Shown: in pieces, positions 45,553 to 56,146 of the stretch | How the letters are laid out: every line of letters starts with the position of its first letter | Position numbering within the stretch: position 1 is the stretch's first letter | Origin: Cephalotus follicularis | Taxonomy: Eukaryota; Streptophyta; Magnoliopsida; Oxalidales; Cephalotaceae | Direction of reading: 5' to 3' | Assembly (NCBI GenBank): GCA_001972305.1 | Contig: BDDD01000057.1 | Coordinates: 357,854-421,853, forward strand | DNA length: 64,000 nucleotides | Program-made: the position numbers and the translations under genes | The notes under the pieces: model-generated | Database searches by the model: none | Seen by the model: only the letters and a program-made list of their open reading frames with translations | Told to the model about the DNA's origin: nothing

Positions 45553-46003
45553 TGTTGATGTCGAAATCAACTTATCAATAGGACCCTATGTGTAGGGTTT
45601 TGATTTGTAGAGGAAACGTTGTGTATGCTCCGAGGAAACTGACCGAAGAACCAGGAGATTTCACACCCGGGGACTCTCCGACGCTTAAGTCAGGCAGTGA
45701 ACAAATAAGACAGTAAGGTGCTTTAAGTGTATAAAAATGGCGGACCTGTGCAATGTATTCGATTGATGTATTTATAGTAGAGCTTGTTGTAACTGTCTTG
45801 CTTGACTTACAGAGATGATTATTGTACCCCTAAGGAAATGCCGAGTATCTCGGCATTTCCCTGATTTGGCACCGGAGCGTTATTGTGGGTTATCTTCTCA
45901 AATTATAAATGCCCGATCACGTGTCTGTAGCTCTGGATAACACTTGTATTGTTTTCCCAAGGACAAATGGCGATATTTTTTGTGCAAGATTTTTCCCATA
46001 TCG
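45553..46003 (-). repeat. Tat 3' LTR
   Basis: 451 bp. It aligns with 55,655-56,141 except for scattered substitutions and a 36-bp segment (near 55,735-55,770) absent here. On the minus strand its first two bases are CG instead of TG. Confidence 0.92.
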
Positions 46004-46028
46004 TATGCCCTCCGGGTCTTTTTTTTCT
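46004..46028 (-). other. Tat polypurine tract
   Basis: The minus strand reads AAAAAAAAGACCCGGAGGG before the 3' LTR, purine-rich as required for plus-strand priming. Confidence 0.7.
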
Positions 46029-46290
46029 TGGCTTGGCAGGGAAGGAAGACCATTTGCGGCCTGGCTTGATACTGAGCAGGGCTTTAATATGTTTTCAGAA
46101 CCTAATTTGGCTATTGGGCCTACATCTCTTAGCCCAACTTTGATATTAACTTTAAGAAGGTCAAACGTCCATAACGCTAGCATCTTTTCATTTGCTACGC
46201 GATACCTCTTCGTTTTTAGCGCATGACTTGAAGGGTTGATCTCAACCGTTTAACCCTGCCGAGATCTAACGGTCTGGAAATAAGCCTTAG

Positions 46291-46304
46291 CCCTTTAAAA
46301 AGGT
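46291..46304 (+). promoter_or_regulatory. TATA-like box of the antisense gene
   Basis: CCCTTTAAAAAGGT lies 228-241 bp before the ATG at 46,532, followed by a CT-rich leader. A homologous box at the same distance is seen in copy 2 (42,861-42,874). Confidence 0.5.
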
Positions 46305-46531
46305 ACTACCTTCTCAGAGAAGTTTCTTTACGCTTCCTTGAATCTCCAAAGCTTTTGCTTCTTCTAGCTTCTCAATATTCCCAGATTACCTTCCGATCTT
46401 CCTTCAAGTCTTCATTGTAAAAATCTCTGGTGATGACCTTTTTCGGCTTAGATCGCTTTTTAGAAATCATCTGATCATTCTTAGGGTTTTTCTGGATTTT
46501 TTTATCCTCCCTTTCTCTCTAACAATTTTGA

Positions 46532-48907
46532 ATGGCTAGGACCAAGCAAACCTCCAGACGAGATAACGATCCAGACGTGGCTAGTCGCTTGGCGGGTGAA
46601 GTGACTATAGCCGACCGTCCTGTTGGTGCTGAGGTGGAGATGGATGCTGCCGCAGTGGGTACTCCCGGAAACACCTCTACTGAAGTGGGGGCCCAAGTGT
46701 TTAGGGCCGATTTCAACAGGAGCGTGCTCAACCGAGAGAGAGTGAAGGAGTTGGCTAAGAAGTACTCCTTTCCGAGTGGCCTGGAATACGGCCTACCCGG
46801 TGATCCCAAAGAGGTGACCGAGAGCAGACCTGGGCTTTTCCGGTATTTTTGGACGCACTGGAGCATGGTCTGAGGCTCCCTCTTCCATCTTTCGCTATTG
46901 AGGTTATGGGGCACTTCAAGATCCATCCCTTACTGTTCTAACCGCAATCTTGGGCCTTCATCATAGGGTTTTTGGTGAAGTGTCTGGAATCCGAGGCGGT
47001 TGCTACAGTCGAGCTCTTCAAGGAGTTCCATATTTTGGAGGTCTCTCCTGGAAAGCGCGAGTACTACTTCAAGTCCCGTCCTGGGCTGACCAAGAAGCTT
47101 CTGGTAGAGCCTACTAAGTCCATCAAGGGTTGGAGAGGGAGGTACTTTCTCATCAGGAACCTCCCTGATTTCATGTCTTTTCAGTGGTCGAACGCACTGG
47201 ATATTCAACATCTCAACAATCGGTCAGTTCTGACTATGGCCGAAAGGGCCGACCTGGAAAAACTCTCTGCTCTAGAGCCCGAGGGGGTGAATCATATCAT
47301 CTGGGAGGACCGCCTTCACCGGGTTGGGATTAGCATGTCCTTGGGCCGACGACATCTCTTGGATGACGAGGAAGAAATTCCAATCGGGGTAGAGAGAGAG
47401 AGGGGTGATAATATCCGAGATAAACCCGAGGCTCGGCCCGTGGCTGAGGAAGAAAGTCATATAAAGCCTTCGTCTCCTCCAAATTTAACTTCTGTTTTTC
47501 CTTTCATTTCTTTATTATTTTTTGCTTTATTATTTATTCTATGGTTCTTTGCAGCAATGGGTCATCGGCGCAATGTAACTAGCATCCTGATGGTCAGTAA
47601 GGAGAGGAGAAAGCAAGTTACAGTTAGGGAGCAAAGCAGAAAGAAAAAGCTGCTGAGGCCGAGTGAGGCTCTGTCACTGCTGCTGCTGCCAAGAAAACCG
47701 ACAAGGGTAAGCGACCTATAAAATAACGTCCCCCTACTACTCTTCCCATCCCTCCGAGCAAGAAAAGCAAAGGGGGGAAAGAGGCCAAGAACTCCTCTCT
47801 TGGCCCAGAGAGCGCTCCTCCTAGCGCGAGCCCTTAGGATCACATTCAATTGTCCGCTCCTTGGAATGTTGACAGGATGATTGACGAGCTGGAGGCCTTG
47901 GGTAGTTCTAGTTTGAACTTGAACACTCCTAGGGTTCCTCTTGAGCTTAGCCGACTGTACTTCCTCCCGTCCGAGCTTCAAGCAAGGAAGGGTTGAACCC
48001 ATGAGATACTGATAAACCACTACATTTGGAGCAACATTAGGGTAAGTGATTTCTTCTGTCCCTTACCGTACATAATACTTGTTTTTCCTCTAACACTCGT
48101 CTTTCTCTGACAGGCTCTGAATGATACTCAGCTGATGGTGGAAAACTTCAACACCACTATTGAGAAGAATGACCAGCTGAGAGGAGAGGTAGCGGAGCTC
48201 AAGGAGACCACCGAATCGGCCAAAACTCGGTTGGAAGAAGTTCTCAGAGCCCAAGAGTCCGTCGTTGAGGAGAAGAAGGAGGCTGTTGAGGCTTTGGTGA
48301 AGGAGAGGACAGAGAAGAAGCAAGTGGAAAAGAAGCTCGTGCGGCTCAGTGAGTAGTACCTGCGCTGCATCAGAAATTCGAGGGTTATCAGAGCATAGAT
48401 GAAGCTCGGACGAAGCAGGCAGTGGACAAGGCCCTGGTGGAATTAAAGTCCTCGGACGAATTCCATACTCTGATGGAAGCCTCCGTGGAGGACTACAAAT
48501 CTTCTTCAGCTTTTGGCGATAAAGTTCTCAAGGAATCCGCCGAGTACTTCTGTCGAGGCTTTTATGCTTGCCGGAACTGGATTTCATCTCTTCATCCAGA
48601 GGTTCCTTCGCATGGCATTGTTTACTGCCCGACTACGGATACTTTCAACTTCTATCCTGAGGGCATCGAGGTAGAGGAAGAGAAAGTTGAGCTTGCCTTG
48701 GAAGAAGAAGCTCGTCCTGCTCGGGAAGAAGATGAGGTATAGAGAACCAGGTATCCAGATCTGGTTATCCTACCCTCGGATCCTACTGTGGACTCTTCTT
48801 CTTTGCCACCTTCTTCAGAGCTTGTAGCTCATCAGCCTCCAGCCTCTGAACCCTTCGCTACTCCTTTTCCAGAGGATGATCCTGAGCCCTCTCCCCCGGA
48901 GTCTTAG
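46532..48907 (+). pseudogene. Antisense accessory gene of the Tat element, protein with histone H3-like N-terminus
   Basis: The ATG at 46,532 gives MARTKQTSRRDNDPD; residues 2-7 and R8 equal the H3 tail, and position 9 is R instead of K. Next come SVLNRERVKELAKK and SRPGLFRYF, a 1-nt frameshift near 46,851, then LEHGLRLPLPSFAIEV, ELFKEFHILEVSP, REYYFKSRPGL and KGWRGRYFLIRNLPDF (the 'putative gypsy type transposon' Transposase_28 family). A K-rich linker (47,590-47,800) precedes a coiled coil at 48,135-48,356 and an acidic tail ending in SPPES at 48,907. Probable introns are about 47,456-47,554 and a clear GT...AG at 48,041-48,113. Stops at 46,939, 48,354 and 48,740 fit C-to-T changes. Function unknown. 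Confidence 0.8.
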
Positions 48908-48975
48908 TTTTGTAGCTTTGCCTTTTCTTTTGCATTGTAACTTTTGCTTTGTAACTTGTAATTTCTAATCTGGTA

Positions 48976-48983
48976 ATAATAAA
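48976..48983 (+). terminator. Polyadenylation signal of the antisense gene
   Basis: AATAAAAA about 70 bp after the stop codon, preceded by TTGTAACTTGTAATTTC-type U-rich elements, as in plant 3' ends. Confidence 0.55.
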
Positions 48984-48999
48984 AAGAGCTTTCAACATC

Positions 49000-50050
49000 A
49001 TTGTGTCTTTTCTTTCTGAACTTCTTTGCTCTTGTATGCTTGAGCTCTATTCGAGCTTACAATTCCCTTAGGATAATTTAATGTAAGTAATAGAACTTGA
49101 TTTATGCTTCATTTGAGCATTATAATTCCCCTTAGGAATTATTAGTTTAGTCTAACTTATAGACTTCATGTATTATTGTCTTACAGTTTTCAGACTCGGT
49201 TACCTAAGCTTTCTAGCCCTCTTAGGACACTTTGTATCAAAAGCGCTTAGGCAAAAAGACTCAATCTTCACGAGCTCTTAAGTGTTCGTAGATCAAGTTT
49301 TAGGTCTGCTCGGACAAGTTCTGACGGGTTTACCGAGCAGGATCCAGTCTGGTCGGACTTTTTCCGATCAGGTCGTATGAGCTTGCAGTCCTCGTAGGGA
49401 CACTTGTTTCAAAGTGCTCAGTCCAACGAACTTGATCGTTGCGAGTTCTTATGGATTCGCCTATCAAGACACGATACTAGTTTGGTCGGACAAGTTCTTA
49501 TAGAGCTGCCGACCAGCGTTTGCTACCTTGGGAGTGTTATTTCTTCCTTAGAAGTCTTTTAGCATTGCTCCTTTGGGAGTCTTATTGCTTCCTTAGAAGT
49601 CTTTTAGCATTGCTCCCTTGGGAGTCTTTCGCGCTCCTTGGAAGGAGTCTTTATTGATTTGAGACATCAGTCTATTCAAGACTTTATCCTGTATTTGTTT
49701 ACTCCCTTAGAAGTCTTACATCTTTGTGAGACTTAGAGAGCTCGTGTCCTATATCAAGACCTGCTATGATTGCTCCCTTGGGAGCGTGGTCGGACGAGCT
49801 TGTATTAAAGCTTCTTGACTGAGGGAACTAAACGGCGGCTGTTCAGAGGTTTAAGGACTTGAACATTGGGCCTCCAGTCCCTTGTAAACTTGGAACTATA
49901 ATCTTGAACATGCTTTTTAAGTCAAAAATTGAGCTTTTATTGACATTCTTGTATTTGTACAAACTTACAATAGTCATTGATAGTATTTTCTCAGATGCTC
50001 GGCATTCCAAACTCTAGGAATCGCCCTGTCCCCAGAGTTTCAAGTTTGAA
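49000..50050 (-). repeat. Tat 3' untranslated region with short tandem repeat
   Basis: Non-coding between integrase and the antisense gene. At 49,525-49,640 a unit of about 55 bp (TTGGGAGTCTTATT, TCCTTAGAAGTCTTTTAGCA) is repeated two and a half times. Other GAGCT/GGTCGGACAAG blocks recur at 49,300-49,520. Retand elements are known to carry amplified tandem repeats in this position. Confidence 0.7.
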
Positions 50051-50053
50051 TGT

Positions 50054-51100
50054 TCATGGTCGGATCATTCTTTTCACCTTATAGGTTCCTTCCCAATTCG
50101 GGGTTAGCTTTCCTCTGGTACTGGTCGGATCTGTTATTACCGCATTGCGGAGGACTAGATCTCCTTCCCTTAGTGGTCGGGGATTTACCCTTTTGTTGTA
50201 ATAGCGACTCACTCTTTGTTGGTAAGCTGCTACTTTGATGGATGTTTTATCTCTGAGCTCTTCCACTAGGTCTAGGAGACTTCTCAATCCTTCCTCATTA
50301 TTTTCCTCACTGGAATGCACGACTCTTGGTGACTGCACTCTAATTTCTACCGGTATCATGGCTTCTGCTCCAAAACAAAGGTTGAATGGGGACTCACCAG
50401 TTATGGTTCGAGGAGTGGTTCTATAAGCCCATCAAACACTTAGCAGCTCCTCTGTCCATCTTCCCTTGCTCTTCAAGGTGCTTATTTAACCCTGAGATGA
50501 TCTCCCTGTTACTCACCTCGGTTTGGCCATTGTTCTGGGGGTAGGCTACTGAGGTAAGCCTATGCTCAATTCTCCATTCTTTGCAAAAGTCACAGAATGC
50601 TTGGCAATCAAACTGCTTCCCATTATCCAAGACTATTATCCTCGGGACTCCGAATCTACAAATGATTAATTTCCAGACAAAGCTCTCCGTGTTCTTCTCT
50701 GTTATTGTGGCTAGAGGCTCAACTTCTACCCATTTGGTAAAGTAATCCACTGCCTCAATGAGGTACTTCCTCTGCCCAGTTGCTGCTGGAAGTGGTCCGA
50801 CGAAGTCCATCCCCCATTGTGCAAATGGCCAAGGGGCAGTGATAGACGCCAGGGGCTCGGATGGTCTTCTTCTTATATTAGCATTCCTCTGACACTTATC
50901 ACACTTTCTTACAAAGTTGATGGCATCCTGATGCATGGTGGGCCAGAAATAGCCCTACCTTAACAATTTGTTAGACAAGGTTCTGCTCCCCGTGTGATTG
51001 TAACATACTCCTTCATGAACTTCCCTCAAAGCATTATCGGCCTTTGAGGGGGTCAAACATCTCAGCCAATGAAAAGAAAATGACCTCTTGTAGAGGATCT
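50054..51100 (-). pseudogene. Tat integrase
   Basis: The zinc region at 51,030-50,880 is LREVHEGVCYNHTGSRTLSN, then a stop (LLRxGYFW), then NFVRKCDKCQRNAN. The core has FAQWGMDFVGPLP, RIIVLDNGKQFD and NNGQTEVSNREI, so all three DDE residues are present. A frameshift near 50,420 separates the C-terminal part (50,359-50,054: YYNKRVNPRPLREGDLVLR and LTPNWEGTYKVKR). It would insert the cDNA. Confidence 0.92.
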
Positions 51101-51287
51101 CATCTCAAAATTGGTATCTGTTTGCTCTGTACACCAACCTTCTTGCCTCTTCGGGGTCCTCTGGAAAAATTCTATATCTTAGACAATTGATAAATGGAGT
51201 CATCCAGTCTGGCTCCTGTGGTACGTCTATGTCCATCACATCTATCTCTGAAATGGTGGGCCTGTCCATGTAGCCTACTAGCACGGT

Positions 51288-51815
51288 TTAATTTTTCTGT
51301 AACTCTTCCGTTGTAGCTAGTTTTAACAACTGGTCTGCTCGGACGTTCTCTGCTCTGGGTACTTTCAAAACTCTCAACACTTGGAAAGTCGACTTGAGAC
51401 TCTGAATGTGCACTAAGTACTTGGTCATTGAGTCTTCTCGAGCTTCATACTCTCCATTCGGCAGACCAACCACTAGCTGAGAATCACTTGAGGCTTCTAT
51501 CTTTTGAACCTTTAAGTGCTTTGCAATTGTCAGCCCGGCGATCAGAGCTTCCCACTCGGCTTCATTGTTTGTAACTTTGAACCCAAATCTCAGAGTGTAC
51601 TCCAATATCCACCCATCCAAACTGACCAATACCAAACCTGCTCCACTTCCAGAGACATTGGATGAGCCATCTACTGAAAGCTTCCATAACCCCTTCTCAT
51701 CTTCAGAGGTGTCTTCTTCCATACACTCCGTAAGTGTATGGTCTCCTACAAAGGCAGCCAAGACCTGTGATTCTATCTCTGGTCTGGCTTTGTACTTTAC
51801 ATCATACTTGCCCAA
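51288..51815 (-). CDS. Second (archaeal-like) RNase H of the Tat clade
   Basis: An uninterrupted block of about 175 residues. Acidic residues are in order: WKLSVDGSSNVSGSGAGLVL (first D), NNEAEWEALIAG (E), ASSDSQLVVG (D) and NVRADQLLKLAT (D). A second RNase H, distinct from the RT-linked one, placed between RNase H and integrase is known for Tat-lineage elements. It is translated as part of the pol polyprotein, so the ATG at 51,815 is only the frame opening. It ends at TEELQKN with a stop before the integrase. Confidence 0.85.
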   Translation of the reverse strand: MGKYDVKYKARPEIESQVLAAFVGDHTLTECMEEDTSEDEKGLWKLSVDGSSNVSGSGAGLVLVSLDGWILEYTLRFGFKVTNNEAEWEALIAGLTIAKHLKVQKIEASSDSQLVVGLPNGEYEAREDSMTKYLVHIQSLKSTFQVLRVLKVPRAENVRADQLLKLATTEELQKN

Positions 51816-53182
51816 TTCGACCGACTACTTGATCAATCTGCTCGAGACGTCTGACTTTGCTAGCACTTGTCTTAGTGGCTTGTCGGTCAAGACTCTAATG
51901 ATATGGGCTTGAAAGTATGGCCTTAACTTCCTCGCTGCTATAATCAGAGTATAAGCGTATTTCTCTACTTGTGGATACCTACCCTCAGTGTCATTCAAGG
52001 CCTTGCTCATATAGTATACTGGCCTCTGAACTTTCTCATCTTCCCTGACAAGCACTGCACTCACTGCGTCTGATGTTGCCACAAGGTACAAATACAAGTC
52101 TTCCTCATCCTTTGGTTTTGATATCAGATGAGGGAAAGCCGGGTATTCCTTCAACTTGCGAAGGCCGCTTGACAATCTTCCGACCAAGAAAATCCCTTGG
52201 GATCTCTCAGCACTTTGAAAACAGGGAGGCATTTTTTTGTTGATTTTGATACGAACCTGCTCAGGACTGCTATATAGCCATTCAATTTTTGTATGTCCCT
52301 GATAGTCTGAGGAGGCCTCATGCTCTGAATTGCTGAAATTTTCTCTAGGTTGGCCTCTATCCCTCTACTCGAGACCATGAAACCGAGGAACTTACTAGAA
52401 GTGACCCCAAAAGTGCACTTGGAAGGATTGAGCTTCATTTTGTATCTTCTCAGTACCTCAAAAGTTTTCTCCAAGTCTTTAATATGGGGACTCATTGCTG
52501 GTGTTTTGACGAGCATATCGTCAATGTATACCTCCATATTCCTCCCGATCTGAGGCTCAAAAATTTTGTTGACCAATCGTTGGTAGGTCGCCCCTGCATT
52601 CTTCAATCCAAAGGGCATGACTTTGTAGTAATGCATGTCCCTGTCAATGATGAAAGCTTTCTTGTTCTCGTCGAACCCACACATGGGGATTTGATTATAA
52701 CCCCAATATGCATCCAAAAAGCTCAACATCCTGTATCCCGAGGTTTCATCTACCAACTAATCGATCTTCATGAGGGGGAAGTGATCTTTTGGGCAAGCTT
52801 TGTTTAAGTCTATGAAGTCTATACACATCATCCACTTTCCATTAGCCTTCTTGCCTAGGACCGGGTTTGCCAGCCAGTTTGAGTAGAGCACTTCCCTAAT
52901 GAACCCCACTTGTAATAGCTTGCTCACCTCTTCTGCTATAAGCTATTACCTCTCAGGAGCGAAGTTCCTTTTCTTTTGCTTGGTCGGAGGCCTCATAGGA
53001 TCTACGCTTAGCTTATGAACCATCACCTCTGGGCTGATCCCAGGGACCTCCTCTGCTGACCAGACAAACACATCTTTATTGTTTTTTAGGAACGTTATTA
53101 GTTCCTCTTTCTCCACCTCTCCAAGTTGTGAGCCGACTTGGAAAATTTTCTCTGTGTTGCCCTCTTCCAAGGGCACCTGCAC
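51816..53182 (-). pseudogene. Tat reverse transcriptase and RT-linked RNase H
   Basis: Leader VEKEELITFLKNNKDVFVWSAEEVPGI, then the PTKQKKRNFAPER block with a stop. RT continues through ANPVLGKKANGKWMMCIDFIDLNKACPKD, a stop at KIDxLVDE (fits CAG to TAG), FLDAYWGYNQIPM, PFGLKNAGATYQRLVN and the active site VYIDDMLVK, then KLNPSKCTFGV. The connection and RNase H are at 52,232-51,825 (YLVATSDAVSAVLVREDEKVQRPVYYMSK, YPQVEKYAYTLIIAARKL, VLTDKPLRQVL), after a frameshift near 52,200. Confidence 0.92.
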
Positions 53183-53359
53183 AACATCCTTAACAGGTTA
53201 TGGACGCTCGAGCTCCACCTCTCCTCTGAGCTCCACATTAGCTATGGGCAAGGCCTTCTCTTTCCCCTTGTCCATTATGGCAGTTTTGTAACACTGCCTT
53301 GCTACCTGTTGGTCTCCTCGAACTTCCCCCACACCAAACCTTGTTGGGAATTTCATCAC

Positions 53360-54103
53360 TCAGTGCCTTGTTGACACTATTGCTTCCATCAAATTCAATC
53401 CTGGTCGCCCAATTATTGCATTGTATGGGCTTGGTGTATCAACCACCAGGAAGGTCATCTGCACTTGAGTCTGGCGTGGGGCCGTGCCCGCCACTACTGA
53501 TAGGTCAATGAATCCCAGAAGATGGACCATCTCACCTGCAAAGCCTACCAGAGGTGTCTTCACGGGCTTCAACTGGTCGACCGGTATCCTTAACTGATCA
53601 AAGGCATGCTCGTATAGGATATCGGCTGAGCTCCCGCTATCAATAAGGATCCTTTTCATAGTGAATAGTGCCACCTGAAGAGTTACCACCACGGGATCAT
53701 CATGAGGGAGACGTACTCCCTCATAGTTCACCTCGGAGAAGGATATCACCTCCTCATCTCCACCAGTCTTCAACATTTTTCTATGTTGATATTGTTGCAC
53801 AGCAAAGGTTTGCCTTGCATAGGCTTTCCTTGACCTGTTATGATCGCCACCAGACGCGACCCCCCCAGAGATGGTGTGGATGACACCTCTGGGATGCTGC
53901 TCCTCTTGTTGTTGTGGAGTTTGTTCATTACGCTCCTTTCTTTCTTGTGGACCATTCCTGTCAACATACTTACGTAAGTGACCCCTCCGAATCAGGTCCT
54001 CAATCTGATTCTTCAAAAGCTTGCACTCCTCTGTATCGTGTCCGTGATCATGATGGTACAGGCAATATTTATCTGAGTCCCTCTTTTCTGGTGCGAAACT
54101 CAA
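53360..54103 (-). pseudogene. Tat gag C-terminus (zinc knuckle) and protease
   Basis: Opens with DSDKYCLYHHDHGHDTEECKLL, a CCHC-like zinc region, and RRGHLRKYV. After a Q/E/R-rich linker comes VNYEGVRLPHDDPVVV and the protease active site RILIDSGSSADILYEHAF (D-S-G), ending SPYNAIIGRPGLNLMEAIVSTRH. The frame is open for 247 residues. Downstream a short gap with stops precedes RT. Confidence 0.9.
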
Positions 54104-54286
54104 TGGTGTTGGCCCTTGAATTGAGACTTTGTCTTTCTCTACAGCAAGTATCCTGGTGCGTGTCTCCAGGAGTGGGGCAAAATTATTGTAGGTCGGGATT
54201 GGTGCCCCCCTTTTTAGGGATTCCTCCTTCCTGGAAAGCTTGTGTCTCAGGTCATCTTTGGTCAGCTCTGACCTATCCTTTCTCTT

Positions 54287-55600
54287 CTATTTCTTCCCGG
54301 GAGCACTTCGTGAGTGCTCCGCTTTCTCCACCTGTTGGCCCGACCAGGAAGTTTTCTGTTTCCTAGCGGCCATTGCCTCCTTGGCATTGACGTACTTCTC
54401 TGCTCTCCTCAGCAGATCCGCCATGTCCTGAGCAGGCTTCTTCATGAGAGAGAAGGTGAAAGGGGAGTTATCCTTCAACCCACTATTCAGAGCAGCCATG
54501 GGGAATGATGGCTTCATGTCTTTCACTGTCAGGGACTCCTTGTTAAATCTGGTAAGGTAGTCTCTCAGGGACTCATCCTTCCCCTGCACCACGTTGATTA
54601 AATGACTTGAATTCCTCCTTTGCGTGGTGTTGTTGAGGAACTTGATAACGAACAGTTCCGTAAACTGCTCAAAATTCATCACTGAATCCACTGGCAGGGT
54701 TGAATACCACGACTGGGCTACTCCAGTCAATGTTGTTGGGAATCCTCGGTAAAGAACCTCATTCGAGGCTTGGTGCACTAGCATGACTTGTGTGTAGTAG
54801 CCCACATGATAAATAGGGTCCATAGACCCATCATACTACTTGAGACTCGGAAACCAAAATCCCCTTGGGATACGTTCCTTCATTATCTCATGTGTGAAAG
54901 GAGTGGAGTTGATATTTATTACCTCGGACAAGTACCCTTTTCCCTGCTCGGCTCCGTTGATCCTTTTCTCCATCTCAGCAAGCCTTTTGTTCATGGCTTG
55001 CTCTACATCCTTAATATTCCTAGTCTTGCTAGAAACTTGGGATGTGCCCGTTGCTAGTCGAACCTAGTGGTCTGACCTGCTCCCGCGCAATGTTTCAGTC
55101 CTGCGCGAAGTGTTGGAACGCGCTCGGGTCTCCTCGACATCTACCTGGTGATCCACTTCCATTGGTTGCTGCTCGGGATACTCTAGACGAGAATTGTTGC
55201 TGTGATCTCTGGAGTTTAAGTACTCTGCCCTTAGATATTTATTGATATCTGGTCTCCTCCTCAGAGGTATATCAACATTTGACCGCCTCAGGGGGCGCAT
55301 GCCCCTCCTAGGCGGGTTTCACCTTGCCCCTCGGGACTGTTGGACCTCCAAAGCTGCTCTACTCGGACCCGATTGCTCTTGGATAATTGGTCAGCTCGAT
55401 CCAACCTGATTCTGGTTGGCTAGATTGATTCCCAACAAGGTGGTAAGACCCCCCACTTCCTGGAGCAGCTGATTGAATTGCTCCCCAGTAATGGGAGCTT
55501 GCTCAACCGCAGAAACTTGACCGATAGCAGGTGGTTGATTTCTAGTAGGAGCCTGGCTGCCGTCGACCTCGGAATTGTTGTTGTTTCTTCTCAGAGGCAT
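54287..55600 (-). pseudogene. Tat gag
   Basis: The probable start is ATG at 55,600 (MPLRRNNNNSEV), 55 bp downstream of the LTR. The N-terminal part stops at 55,391. A middle segment (55,300-55,064) is rich in R/S/N. The conserved Retrotrans_gag domain is at 54,823-54,287: MLVHQASNEVLYRGFPTTLTGVAQSWY, FVIKFLNNTTQRR, KDESLRDYLTRFNKE and AEKYVNAKEAMAARK. At least three interruptions. Gag would form the particle. Confidence 0.85.
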
Positions 55601-55635
55601 GATTAGATGATCGCTTGAAAGCTTTTTGAAGGGCT

Positions 55636-55654
55636 TCCCATAGACAGCGCCAAC
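55636..55654 (-). other. Tat primer-binding site
   Basis: The minus strand reads GTTGGCGCTGTCTATGGGA immediately after the 5' LTR. TTGGCGCxGTCT(A/G)TGGG is the usual sequence here in Tat-clade elements; I do not assign the tRNA. Confidence 0.7.
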
Positions 55655-56141
55655 TGTTGATGTCAAAATCAATTCCTCAACAGTACCCCATGTGTAAGGC
55701 TTTGATTTGTAGAGGAAACATTGTGTATGCTCCGAGAATGAGTGTTTAATCGTCTTCCTTGCACACAAATAATAAACTGACCGAAGAACCAGGAGGTTTC
55801 ACTCCCAGGGACTCTCCGATGCTTAAGTCAGGCAGTGAACAAAGAAGACAGTAAGGTGCTTTAAGTGTATAAAAATGGAGGACTTGTGCAATGTATTCTA
55901 TTGTTGTATTTATAGTAGAGTTTGTTGTAATTGCCTTACTTGACTTACGGAGATGATTATTGTACCCCTAAGGAAATACCGGGTATCTCGTCATTTCCCT
56001 GATTTGGCGCCGGAGCGTTATTGTGCGTTCTCTTCTCATATTATAAACGCTCGATCACGTGTCTGTAGCTCTGGATAACACTTGTCTTGTTTTTCCTTTG
56101 ACACATGATGGTATTTTTTGTGTAAGATTTTTCCCATATCA
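55655..56141 (-). repeat. Tat 5' LTR
   Basis: 487 bp; on the minus strand TGATATGGG...GACATCAACA. TATAAATAC-type boxes around 55,905-55,915 and a GGCGCCGGAGCG block are shared with the 3' copy. It is followed by gttgg (56,142-56,146). Confidence 0.92.
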
Positions 56142-56146
56142 GTTGG

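Larger units (their letters stand above)
45553..56141 (-). mobile_element. Tat/Retand-type Ty3/gypsy element, near full length
   Basis: Perfect duplication gttgg (45,548-45,552 and 56,142-56,146), two LTRs (451 and 487 bp), PBS, gag, protease, RT, RNase H, a second RNase H, integrase, then a long 3' region with a tandem repeat and an antisense gene. The extra RNase H and the 3' accessory gene are hallmarks of the Tat clade. Coding frames carry several frameshifts and stops, so it is probably inactive although structurally the best-preserved element here. Confidence 0.92.

Noticed and set aside
47475-47560. Apparent transmembrane segment (FPFISLLFFALLFILWFF) in the antisense protein
   Set aside because: The stretch is T-rich, ends in TTTGCAG and is better explained as an intron read through.
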